11,127 nucleotides of DNA, taken from positions 1-11,127 of the forward strand of contig JAJRUR010000332.1 in the NCBI GenBank assembly GCA_024277695.1, in the 5' to 3' direction. The notes under the pieces were generated by a model. It was not told the origin of the DNA. It did no database searches and saw only the letters and a program-made list of their open reading frames with translations. The stretch's first letter is position 1. Each line of letters starts with the position of its first letter. The DNA is from Bacteroidota bacterium (GTDB taxonomy: Bacteria > Bacteroidota > Bacteroidia > Chitinophagales > Saprospiraceae). Positions 1 to 7,078 of this stretch are shown piece by piece. Made by a program: the position numbers and the translations under genes.

Positions 1-51
1 CCTGTCTTTGCAGGTTTCGATCTTGAGCTCTGCCTTGCGGACGGGCTTTTT
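1..51. repeat. Direct repeat, left copy (pairs with 1498-1548)
   Basis: Bases 4-51 are identical to 1501-1548, and bases 1-3 match 1498-1500 except for one T/G difference, giving 50 of 51 identical. The copy may extend left beyond the window. It ends in a run of six T (47-52) where the right copy has five. CCTG at 1-4 can pair with CAGG at 11-14. Read in frame from base 1 the strand stays open to a TAA at 91-93, so this could also be the last 30 codons of a truncated ORF, but the residues match no family I recognise. A dispersed non-coding repeat with a T-run end is the simplest reading. Confidence 0.75.
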
Positions 52-93
52 TGGTTATCCATCGGTGACTTAGGTTATTGTGCTCAACAATAA

Positions 94-648
94 ATATTTC
101 TTCATCAAAATGTGATGATAGAGGTGATGCAACTATGTCATCCAACTAGCTTCGCTTCCCCAATAGCATATGTATAATAGACTCAAGTTTCTGTTGTTAA
201 AATCAATGGATTGTGGTCAAATAAATCTACTTTCTTGAAAAATATGATATGGATTGCAATGAATAATATTTATTTGAGTGGATAGCTTGATAGAAACGGT
301 GAACAGGTCGCATCTATGGTGCTACGAAAAGTTTGCTCCTCTGGAGCAGATGAGAAAATAAGTTAATGTAACAAAACCCCTAGCTGATCGAACTGATTGT
401 AATAAAATGAAGATTATATAAGCACAGTTTTATACCCATATTACTAAGTTTCTGTAGTTACGAATAGAAAAAAGCCGGAGTTATTTAAGCTATATTTAAC
501 TGAACTTCAGCATATTGTAAGTATGAACAAAAAAACATCTCTTTTGTATTATTCTCACCTAAAAGGCATTCGACAGTTCGCCCCTGACTTAAATGTATAG
601 TATTTGTGCTAAATGATGCAGCTAACTGCAAAAGCTGTTTTTAAATAA
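94..648. other. Gene-free AT-rich intergenic stretch
   Basis: I find no convincing gene here on either strand; stops are frequent in all frames. The only structure noted is a short 6-bp hairpin (334-339 with 343-348, loop TCT) with no T-run after it. One short open stretch near 290-366 has residues that read like protein but has no plausible start. The segment could be decayed accessory DNA next to the lipoprotein gene. Confidence 0.5.
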
Positions 649-677
649 TAAAAGGGACATAAGCTATGTCCCTTTTA
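649..677 (-). terminator. Bidirectional-type intrinsic terminator of the Cys-rich lipoprotein gene
   Basis: A perfect 13-bp stem (649-661 pairing with 665-677) closes on a 3-base AGC loop. The arms contain AAAAGGGACATA and its complement, so each strand reads a run of four T at the 3' side of the hairpin, the classic shape of a bidirectional rho-independent terminator. On the minus strand it begins 13 bases after the stop codon of the gene at 691-1317, which makes it that gene's terminator. No plus-strand gene ends nearby. Confidence 0.75.
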
Positions 678-690
678 AAATATCGGTAAA

Positions 691-1317
691 TTACTTACAA
701 CATGCATAGGCAGAGCCATTACATGTTATGCCACAACTAGTACCGCCTGAACCTCCGACTTCAAGAACTTCCAAACCTGCTCCTGTAGAAAGTGAACATG
801 ACTCAGAACCACTTCCACCAGATATGCAATCTGCGTCATGAACAGTGGCTGATCGGCATTCACATTCTAATGCTTCTGGAACATCATTCGGTGAACCTTC
901 CATATAGATAATCCCGGCTCCAATCCCATGTATTAGCTCTACATTTGCTGCAGTGTCAGAGAATCTTGGTACTTGGATGCCATTAGGTATGGTATAATTA
1001 GACCCATAAAGAGCTTTATTAAACATTTTGCTTGTGGCCAAATTTTTATCAATATTGAGTTTATAGACTTGACCACTTTCCAGAACGATTAACATCCCTG
1101 ATTCTGTCAAATATAAATTGCCCTTTATGCCATTTTGTATCATTTCGTTGATATGATTGCCTGGTTTTTTTTGTAAGAAAAAAAATATATTATCTATATT
1201 GTTCAGACCTACTACAAAGTAATCAGTGTTTTGATATAAAGACAATTGATTGTCTGATTCAGGTGTACAACTTGAGATATTAATTAATATAGCTAGAGTT
1301 AAAAATAAAAAATTCAT
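691..1317 (-). CDS. Putative lipoprotein with eight-cysteine, Gly/Ser-rich C-terminal tail; function unknown
   Basis: This 208-residue protein has a hydrophobic N-terminus ending in ISSC (Cys17), a plausible lipobox, so it is probably lipidated and held in an envelope membrane. The n-region lacks Lys/Arg, which weakens the signal-peptide call; no better upstream start is visible. The middle (residues 20-145) has no motif I recognise. The tail carries Cys at 152, 154, 164, 174, 195, 199, 206 and 207 in a Gly/Ser-rich setting, ending ACCK. The regular spacing suggests disulfides or metal binding in an exported domain, though a modified peptide cannot be excluded. It is the only minus-strand gene here, is monocistronic with its own terminator 13 bases downstream, and lies between two direct repeats. 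I do not recognise the family with certainty. Confidence 0.75.
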   Translation of the reverse strand: MNFLFLTLAILINISSCTPESDNQLSLYQNTDYFVVGLNNIDNIFFFLQKKPGNHINEMIQNGIKGNLYLTESGMLIVLESGQVYKLNIDKNLATSKMFNKALYGSNYTIPNGIQVPRFSDTAANVELIHGIGAGIIYMEGSPNDVPEALECECRSATVHDADCISGGSGSESCSLSTGAGLEVLEVGGSGGTSCGITCNGSAYACCK

Positions 1318-1336
1318 AGGCTTAAATTTAATTTGT

Positions 1337-1367
1337 AAAAAATAGATTAATAATTATAGTTCACTAA
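1337..1367 (-). promoter_or_regulatory. Possible Bacteroidota-type promoter for the Cys-rich lipoprotein gene
   Basis: On the minus strand, TTAG (1367-1364) and TATTTTTT (1344-1337) are separated by exactly 19 bases. This resembles the Bacteroidota sigma-ABfr consensus TTTG-N19-TAnnTTTG with one mismatch in each box. It lies about 20 bases before the start codon. AT-rich DNA makes chance matches common, so this is tentative. Confidence 0.25.
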
Positions 1368-1399
1368 TATAAAAGCTTTTCGGTCAATTATGCGCACTC

Positions 1400-1597
1400 A
1401 TGACCAAAAAAATTTATCCAAGGATCCGGAAGCTTAGCTTTTTGCTGCTACTGAGCTGGCAGTTCAGCCTATTAGCTCAGAGTTGTATTTCGATCGTCCG
1501 GTCTTTGCAGGTTTCGATCTTGAGCTCTGCCTTGCGGACGGGCTTTTTGAGAGCATCCGGCACTTCGTATGTGTATATTCCTCTCCTTAGCAAATAA
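1400..1597 (+). CDS. Short ORF with signal peptide, 3' half made of the dispersed repeat; likely a remnant
   Basis: The first ~28 of 65 codons encode a very typical export signal: a basic n-region (K3, K4, R8, R10, K11), a leucine-rich core, and LLAQ before the likely cleavage site. From codon ~33 the reading frame runs through the right copy of the direct repeat (1498-1548), and the remaining residues resemble no known domain. Two explanations fit: the 5' end of an exported-protein gene that lost its body at the repeat, or a chance ORF. A different frame through the repeat is also open (from after a TAG near 1433 to a TAG near 1587) and would need a frameshift to join the signal peptide. Function unknown. 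Confidence 0.25.
   Translation: MTKKIYPRIRKLSFLLLLSWQFSLLAQSCISIVRSLQVSILSSALRTGFLRASGTSYVYIPLLSK
1498..1548. repeat. Direct repeat, right copy (pairs with 1-51)
   Basis: This copy matches 1-51 with one mismatch and has the same orientation. CGTCCG (1495-1500) can pair with CGGACG (1535-1540), with an inner GCAG/CTGC pairing (1507-1510 with 1527-1530), followed by GGC and five T (1544-1548). The RNA could therefore form a long hairpin with a terminator-like end. In the left copy position 3 is T, which breaks one pair of the outer stem, so the structure is not clearly conserved. Confidence 0.75.
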
Positions 1598-1841
1598 ACA
1601 CACTCTTGATAACCGGACAGTACGATACGTTCACTTTTAAAACTATTGTCCCTCCAGAGGCTAATCTTTACGGTGATAGTACTTGATTTTTAAAAGGCGC
1701 ATGGGTTTTTATAGTCGCTTTAGAATATTGGGTATGGATATGCGTTGTAACATTTTTTTAACCAAACACTTATCTATGATGCCTTTTAGCCCGAATATCT
1801 TCTATCTTGTGTCGTGAAAAGTTTGACATATATTCTAATTG

Positions 1842-3773
1842 ATGCGAAGAATTATATTTATAGCTTATATTTTATCTATAGTTTGGATTGGTGCAATAGC
1901 ACAAGATCAGCCGGATACTACGCAGCTTACCAAGATCAAGGTGGACTATGCCGATCGTGGAATCCTCCAAAAGGATAGTAAAAATGGCGATGTCCAGAAG
2001 TTGATCGGCAATGTAGAGTTGCGCCATGACAGTATGTACATGTATTGTGATTCTGCTGTTATCCGTAACAATAAGGTGGTAGCGGGAGGAAATGTTATAA
2101 TGCAAGACGGAGATACTCTGGTCGTCTTCGCCGGTTTGGTCAATTATGATGGCAATACGCGTCAAGTTGACCTTAGAGATAGTGTCATACTTACCCATGG
2201 CGAACGACGCATGTACACCCACCATTTGTTTTATGATCTCAAGAAGCGCAGAGCGAGCTTTACTGACGGAGGCTTGCTGGTAGATCATGAAACGGAACTG
2301 ACCAGTCGTGCAGGATATTATTTGGTGGATCAAAAGATAGCATCCTTTAAAGGAAATGTAATAGTCCACCATCGCGATTTTGACTTGAAGTCGGACTCTT
2401 TGATTTATCTTGGAGACGAAGATCAGGGTATTGTGCGTTTTGTCAGCTTTACTCAAATAGTACAAGATGATGCTGAGATCACCTGCTACTCCGGATATTA
2501 TGACTTATCCGAGTCCAAGGCCTTCTTTGCCGGTGGGGCGAATTACCAAGCACCGTCTCGACGGGCAAAGGCTGAAAAAATATATTATGACAAAGAGAAG
2601 AAATTAATCACTTTGGTAGGCGAAGCGGTCATTTTCGAAAAAGACCGAGTTGTTCGGGCGGATTCGATCGTGTACTATGAAGACTCTGAGGATATACAAC
2701 TCATAGGTGATGCTCATTTTAAAAATGAAAAATCTCAGATAAGTGCAGATGTTTTATTTTATGATGGCAAAACGAAGGCAGTAACTACTTCCGGCCAAAC
2801 TTATATCGTAGATGGTACGCGCATCATCCAAGCGGATGCTGTGGATTACCAAGAGGATAGCGGATGGGCAATTGCTAGGGGACATGTAGTACTTCGAGAC
2901 ACAGTCCAAAATACAACCATAATAGCCGATAAGGCGCTGTATCGAAAAGCGGACCAATTTATAAAAGCTTTTGGCTCGACTCGACCATTACTCATCAAAG
3001 CAAATCAAAGTGATTCGCTTTTTATTTCTGCGGATACACTCTTTAGCTACAGGGAGGCTTTAGCGGATAGTAGCGCAACACAAGCTGATAGCCAACGCAT
3101 CATCCTGGCTTATGCAGATGTAAAAGTCTATAAAAAAGATTTTCAAGTGGTCTGTGACTCGCTGAGCTATGAAAGTAGAGACTCGAGTTTTCGATTTTAT
3201 CATCAGCCTGTTATTTGGTCAGACACCACACAACTATTTGCAGATACTATTTATGCTTATATGTCCGATAATGAGATTTCTAAAATGCAACTTTTGCAGA
3301 ACGGTTTTATCATCAACTCGAATGATGGACAATATTATAATCAAATAAAAGGACGACAGCTTTTTGCTGACTTTAAAACCGGATCACTGAGTCGAGTACT
3401 CGTCAAAGGCAACTCCGAATCCTATTATTTTGTTCTGGATGATGAGGGAGCCTATATCGGTCTCAATAAGGCAGTCTGTAGTCAAATAGAGCTAGAGTTT
3501 GGAGATAAGAATAAGATCACTTCCATTGATTTTTATCAAGAACCCAAGTTTGAGTTTGTCCCAATACAAGATCTGCTTGGCAGCTCACCCAAATTGGGAG
3601 GATTTAGTTGGGACGAAGATAGACGCCCAACTTCAAAATGGGACGTATTAAAACCGTCCAAGTCAAAATCAAAAAAGAATAATACGGATGAGTCCCTTTC
3701 GGGAAAAAAGACGGAGCGCTCCATACATACAGTACCCATACAGAAAAAATCAAAAAAAATCAAAAAAGAATAA
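1842..3773 (+). CDS. OstA/LptA-like exported protein (putative lipopolysaccharide transport)
   Basis: A signal peptide covers residues 1-21 (basic MRR, hydrophobic core, GAIAQ). The mature part is built from repeated beta-strand units of the type 'G-x-V-x-(6-10)-aD-x-x-xY' (for example LIGNVELRHDSMYMYCDSA), the signature of the OstA/LptA-LptD N-terminal beta-jellyroll that carries LPS across the periplasm. At 643 residues it is far longer than E. coli LptA (about 185), as expected for the Bacteroidota OstA-like family, with repeats extending to about residue 590. The last 40 residues (604-643) are low-complexity with 13 lysines and are probably a flexible tail. I chose ATG 1842 over the in-frame TTG at 1839. 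The partner proteins of the Lpt machine are not in the window. The OstA-like assignment is firm; the transport role rests on family knowledge. Confidence 0.88.
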   Translation: MRRIIFIAYILSIVWIGAIAQDQPDTTQLTKIKVDYADRGILQKDSKNGDVQKLIGNVELRHDSMYMYCDSAVIRNNKVVAGGNVIMQDGDTLVVFAGLVNYDGNTRQVDLRDSVILTHGERRMYTHHLFYDLKKRRASFTDGGLLVDHETELTSRAGYYLVDQKIASFKGNVIVHHRDFDLKSDSLIYLGDEDQGIVRFVSFTQIVQDDAEITCYSGYYDLSESKAFFAGGANYQAPSRRAKAEKIYYDKEKKLITLVGEAVIFEKDRVVRADSIVYYEDSEDIQLIGDAHFKNEKSQISADVLFYDGKTKAVTTSGQTYIVDGTRIIQADAVDYQEDSGWAIARGHVVLRDTVQNTTIIADKALYRKADQFIKAFGSTRPLLIKANQSDSLFISADTLFSYREALADSSATQADSQRIILAYADVKVYKKDFQVVCDSLSYESRDSSFRFYHQPVIWSDTTQLFADTIYAYMSDNEISKMQLLQNGFIINSNDGQYYNQIKGRQLFADFKTGSLSRVLVKGNSESYYFVLDDEGAYIGLNKAVCSQIELEFGDKNKITSIDFYQEPKFEFVPIQDLLGSSPKLGGFSWDEDRRPTSKWDVLKPSKSKSKKNNTDESLSGKKTERSIHTVPIQKKSKKIKKE

Positions 3774-3883
3774 TAATCTGAGCCATTCGGCCAAAGCCTC
3801 CATCATCCACATCTATCGGTCATTGCAAATGAAACGAGCAGAAAGTGGCTTGTCTTGAAGAGTAGCTGCAGCTTATGCCGATA

Positions 3884-3911
3884 CTTGTTATAAAAGAATT
3901 TAATATCTTAG
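3884..3911 (+). promoter_or_regulatory. Possible Bacteroidota-type promoter before the NlpC/P60 lipoprotein gene
   Basis: TATCTTAG (3904-3911), followed by CA, differs by one base from the Bacteroidota -7 box TAnnTTTG. CTTG (3884-3887) lies 16 bases upstream, shorter than the usual ~19. If this is used, transcription would start only a few bases before the start codon at 3922-3928, giving a very short leader. Tentative. Confidence 0.3.
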
Positions 3912-3921
3912 CACGAAAGTT

Positions 3922-5064
3922 ATGATGATGCATAAAAATTTATTTTTTCTACTCATGTTGATGCTCAGCATGGGGGCTTGTAAGCAAACTGACCAGTGGA
4001 CTGACACGATAGAACGGACGCGCAGGGAGTTTGTTCCGGATAAGCGGGTGGCTATATTTGATATAGATGCAAAAAAAAGCGGAGACGAATTGGTGTTAAA
4101 TGGAGAGACCAATATAGCTACATCTATAGATAGTCTTGTGGAGCGCTTGCGCAAATCGGGACTCCGTATCCGCAATGAGGTAAAGATTTTGCCGGATTCA
4201 GGTCTTTATAAGGCTGTTGCCAATGTGTCAGTATGCAATATTCGTGGTAAGCCCAAACACTCTTCTGAGCTTTGGACACAAGCCTTACTCGGTACGGAGA
4301 TGAATGTATATAAGCAAGAGGGGAGTTGGTACTATGTTCAGACTCCGGATGGATATCTTGGTTGGGTAGATGAAGGTGGTATTCAGTTAATGGACAAACC
4401 CGCTTTTGAAAACTGGAAGATCATCCCAAAAGTACTCTACACAGCTGATCGGGGCGTGGCATATCAAAGGGCTTCATTGAGTTCAACAGTTGCCAGTGAT
4501 TTGCTTCGAGGCAATATCCTATTATTTAAAGGTGAGAAAGGTCCTTTTGTCAAAGTAGGTTTTCCGGATACCCGTACTGCTTATGTACCTAGTGGAGAGC
4601 TGATACACAAAGATCGTTGGTTGTCCTCCTTAGAGCCAAACGGAGAGAATATACTTGCAGAGGCACAACGATACCTCGGACGTCCATATCTTTGGGGAGG
4701 TACTTCACCAAACGGTTTGGACTGTAGCGGATTTACCAAGCAAGTGTATTATTTTAGTGGGTACAGATTGCCACGAGATGCCAGTCAACAAGTTATGGTA
4801 GGCGAAGATCTTGGTACGACTTTGGATTTGAAAAAATTTAAAAAAGGAGATCTTTTATTTTTTGGCAAGAAGGCAAGCCCAAACAAGAAAGAAAAAATAA
4901 CTCATGTAGCGATCTATATGGGTGAGGGTAAAATCATTCATGCGACAGGTCGTGTAAAAATAGAAAGCTTGGATCCTGAAGATCCGCTTTTTGCAAAACA
5001 TCGATTTGACACTTTTGTACGGGCAAAACGTATCCTGGGATCAAACAATGTTGCACTACTCTAG
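3922..5064 (+). CDS. Lipoprotein with SH3-like domains and C-terminal NlpC/P60 (C40) peptidoglycan endopeptidase
   Basis: Residues 1-20 form a lipoprotein signal ending in the lipobox SMGAC (Cys20). Residues ~30-95 form a Bacteroidota-type N-terminal alpha/beta region preceding the SH3-like part. Residues ~100-160 and ~170-235 resemble two bacterial SH3 domains (for example DGYLGWVDEGG). Residues ~243-370 are the NlpC/P60 domain: YLWGGTSPNGLDCSGF with catalytic Cys268, THVAIYMG with catalytic His328, and IIHATG with His340 as the likely third polar residue. All catalytic positions are present, so it should cleave peptide stems of peptidoglycan, probably a gamma-D-Glu-diaminopimelate type bond as known for C40 enzymes, from an envelope-anchored position. 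Three consecutive ATG codons (3922, 3925, 3928) make the exact start uncertain. It lies 148 bases after the OstA-like gene and may have its own promoter. Confidence 0.92.
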   Translation: MMMHKNLFFLLMLMLSMGACKQTDQWTDTIERTRREFVPDKRVAIFDIDAKKSGDELVLNGETNIATSIDSLVERLRKSGLRIRNEVKILPDSGLYKAVANVSVCNIRGKPKHSSELWTQALLGTEMNVYKQEGSWYYVQTPDGYLGWVDEGGIQLMDKPAFENWKIIPKVLYTADRGVAYQRASLSSTVASDLLRGNILLFKGEKGPFVKVGFPDTRTAYVPSGELIHKDRWLSSLEPNGENILAEAQRYLGRPYLWGGTSPNGLDCSGFTKQVYYFSGYRLPRDASQQVMVGEDLGTTLDLKKFKKGDLLFFGKKASPNKKEKITHVAIYMGEGKIIHATGRVKIESLDPEDPLFAKHRFDTFVRAKRILGSNNVALL

Positions 5065-5106
5065 AACATCACGCACTAAATGCACAAAATAATACTATCC
5101 TACATT

Positions 5107-5742
5107 ATGAACTACAAACCTTATTTGATTTTGCTTATTTGTATTGCTTTGTTCGGACGTGCTCAGTCCCAAGATCATGAAGCATACAAATGGCAGTTCA
5201 ATTTAAAATCCGGACTCTTTGTGCCCGTGACTTCTGCACAAGTGTTTTTTGTTCAAGTCAATGTAGATTTTCCTAGCCGAGCCACACCCATATTTGACTT
5301 GAGCTACTATTTTTCAAAGCACATTGCCGCTGAGTTGATAGTTTCGGCGAGCAAACATAAGGTAGGATTCGGTTTGCCCATAGGCCTAATTGATCTTGGA
5401 GATGTATGGCTATATCCTCTCAATGTGCACTTGCAATATCACCTTAACCTCGGTAGACTTGACCCTTATATTGGTGCTGGAGTCAATTGGACTCATTTTA
5501 GTCTTACTGCCCTCGGTGATAGTATTGAGAAAGCAGTATTTGACCCGGTTTTTGGATTCGGAACACAATTAGGATTAAATTATTATCTAAACGATCGCTG
5601 GTCGCTAAATTTTGATATCAAAAAACTCTTTCTTTCAACCAATGTCGGCATAACGGACACGAGCTTGTTGAGTGAAACACTTTCTATCGGACTCAAAATA
5701 GACCCATGGTTATTCGGTATAGGTTTAGGTTTTCATTTTTGA
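5107..5742 (+). CDS. OmpW-family outer-membrane beta-barrel protein
   Basis: A compact signal peptide (MNYKPYLILLICIALFGRA, then QSQ) precedes a mature chain of about 190 residues. Family marks of OmpW (PF03922) are visible: PLNVHLQYHL followed by LDPYIGAGVNWTHF, then GLNYYLNDRWSLNFDIK, and a C-terminal strand KIDPWLFGIGLGFHF ending in aromatic Phe, the usual outer-membrane insertion signal. OmpW proteins form eight-stranded barrels thought to pass small hydrophobic molecules; the substrate here cannot be read from sequence. An in-frame ATG at 5080 would add nine residues. I prefer 5107 because it gives a normal signal peptide. The start is only 42 bases after the NlpC/P60 gene, so cotranscription is likely. 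Length is normal for the family. Confidence 0.85.
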   Translation: MNYKPYLILLICIALFGRAQSQDHEAYKWQFNLKSGLFVPVTSAQVFFVQVNVDFPSRATPIFDLSYYFSKHIAAELIVSASKHKVGFGLPIGLIDLGDVWLYPLNVHLQYHLNLGRLDPYIGAGVNWTHFSLTALGDSIEKAVFDPVFGFGTQLGLNYYLNDRWSLNFDIKKLFLSTNVGITDTSLLSETLSIGLKIDPWLFGIGLGFHF

Positions 5743-5852
5743 CAAATCCTCTCCCGGATCTTATCAGTTGCCGACTTAAGATATAAGGACAAGTAATCGA
5801 CATTGTTCGGTTTGCCCTTTCTAAGCAATTTTGATAAATCCTGTTGATCCAT
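5733..5852 (-). CDS. Candidate 39-residue small protein, antisense in the OmpW-C1 peptidase gap; unverified
   Basis: The otherwise empty gap 5743-5932 holds a minus-strand ATG (5852-5850) opening 39 codons that end at a TGA (5735-5733), overlapping the OmpW gene's 3' end by 10 bases. The product is hydrophilic and helical-looking (DLSKLLRKGK near the start, DKIRERICQK at the end), more protein-like than random AT-rich sequence. It has no signal peptide, and no promoter or ribosome-binding site is evident. An ORF this short is easily expected by chance. It could also be the tail of a decayed gene. Confidence 0.15.
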   Translation of the reverse strand: MDQQDLSKLLRKGKPNNVDYLSLYLKSATDKIRERICQK

Positions 5853-5932
5853 ATTGAATACATTGCGTCAAAAGCCTTACCTTGCCCTACACATTTTTGA
5901 ACAACTTTTTTAATTACTAAAAAATCTATATT

Positions 5933-7033
5933 ATGAATGTCCGAATGGTTGCTATGTTATTATTCTTCTTGGGCTGTAAAGCTACGCAAGCCCAGTATAG
6001 CTTTACAGTAGATAAAGAGATAAAAAATACTCCAATCAAAAATCAACAAAATACAGGGACTTGCTGGAGTTTTGCCACGTGTTCTTATTTGGAGTCAGAG
6101 CTTCTCCACCAAAATAATCTAGAAAATGATCTATCCGAGATGTTTGTAGTCCGAAATATTTACATCGATAAAGCAAAAAATTATGTACTACGGCAGGGGA
6201 AAGCCAATTTTAGTCAGGGTAGTTTATCCCATGATTTTGTGCGCGTTATTGGGCAAAAAGGTATAGTACCGGAATCCGTTTACTCTGGAAAAACTTCCGG
6301 AGACAAAGTCCACAACCACACTGAACTGGTCGCTGTACTCAAGGGTATGCTCGATGCTGTCATCAAGCAAAAGAGACCATCAGACAAGTGGGAGGATGCC
6401 TTAGAGTCCGTATTAGATGTCTATCTAGGCAAAGTACCTGAGCGATTTGAAGAAAATGGAGTTTCCTATACTCCTATGCGTTATGCAGCGTCACTGGGAC
6501 TCGATCCTACAAATTATCTGAGCATCACCTCTTTTACACATCATCCGTATTTTGAAAAATTTATTCTAGAAATACCGGACAATTACAGTAATCAGTCTTA
6601 CTACAATCTTCCTTTTGAAACACTGGAGCGGTTGGTTGATCGATCGATTGATCTCGGGTACAGCATTGCTTGGGATGGCGATGTCAGCGAACCGGGGTTT
6701 TCTGCGGAAGCAGGCATAGCTATATTGCCTGAAGACCCCAAAAGGAAAGATTTATTTACAGTTATCGGACGAGAAATGGATTTTAGTGTCCAGAAGCGAC
6801 AGCAAGCTTTTGAAAACTATTCGACGACGGATGATCATTTGATGCACATCGTTGGTATAGCTCATGATCAGGCAGGCAATAAATATTACAAGATCAAAAA
6901 CTCTTGGGGAGAGCGAGGTACCCATCGCGGCTATTTATTTATGTCTGAGGCATATTTCAAAATGAAAACTATCTCGGTTATGCTCAACAAGAAAGTATTG
7001 CCTACAGATATTGCACAACGCTTAAAACTGTGA
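5933..7033 (+). CDS. Exported C1 family (bleomycin hydrolase-like, C1B) cysteine peptidase
   Basis: This 366-residue papain-fold peptidase has all catalytic parts: oxyanion Gln38 and nucleophile Cys44 in QQNTGTCWSF, His302 in DHLM (aligning with the HAM of bleomycin hydrolase/PepC), and Asn323 in KIKNSWGERG. Motif spacing and the long insert between the Cys and His blocks fit subfamily C1B rather than secreted C1A papains. An N-terminal export signal (residues 1-21, ending ATQAQ) sends it out of the cytosol. FLGC at 12-15 is a poor lipobox, so cleavage by signal peptidase I is preferred over lipidation. The mature enzyme begins almost at the catalytic block, with no propeptide. E. coli-type and yeast C1B enzymes act as aminopeptidases; the activity here is inferred. 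It is preceded by a 190-base gap and followed 45 bases later by a hydrolase gene. Confidence 0.88.
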   Translation: MNVRMVAMLLFFLGCKATQAQYSFTVDKEIKNTPIKNQQNTGTCWSFATCSYLESELLHQNNLENDLSEMFVVRNIYIDKAKNYVLRQGKANFSQGSLSHDFVRVIGQKGIVPESVYSGKTSGDKVHNHTELVAVLKGMLDAVIKQKRPSDKWEDALESVLDVYLGKVPERFEENGVSYTPMRYAASLGLDPTNYLSITSFTHHPYFEKFILEIPDNYSNQSYYNLPFETLERLVDRSIDLGYSIAWDGDVSEPGFSAEAGIAILPEDPKRKDLFTVIGREMDFSVQKRQQAFENYSTTDDHLMHIVGIAHDQAGNKYYKIKNSWGERGTHRGYLFMSEAYFKMKTISVMLNKKVLPTDIAQRLKL

Positions 7034-7078
7034 CATGAGCTACTAGTTGGCCTTGTAAAAATAGATAAATATCTAGCT

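Noticed and set aside
334..348. Small hairpin as a terminator
   Set aside because: The stem is 6 bp with no T-run after it, and no gene ends nearby.
1..1548. Integron-like cassette with attC sites at the two direct repeats
   Set aside because: The repeats lack the paired GTTRRRY and RYYYAAC core sites, and no integrase is in view.
1872..2465. Long minus-strand ORF opposite the OstA-like gene
   Set aside because: It is antisense to a clear gene with a signal peptide and OstA repeats; its own residues show no domain.
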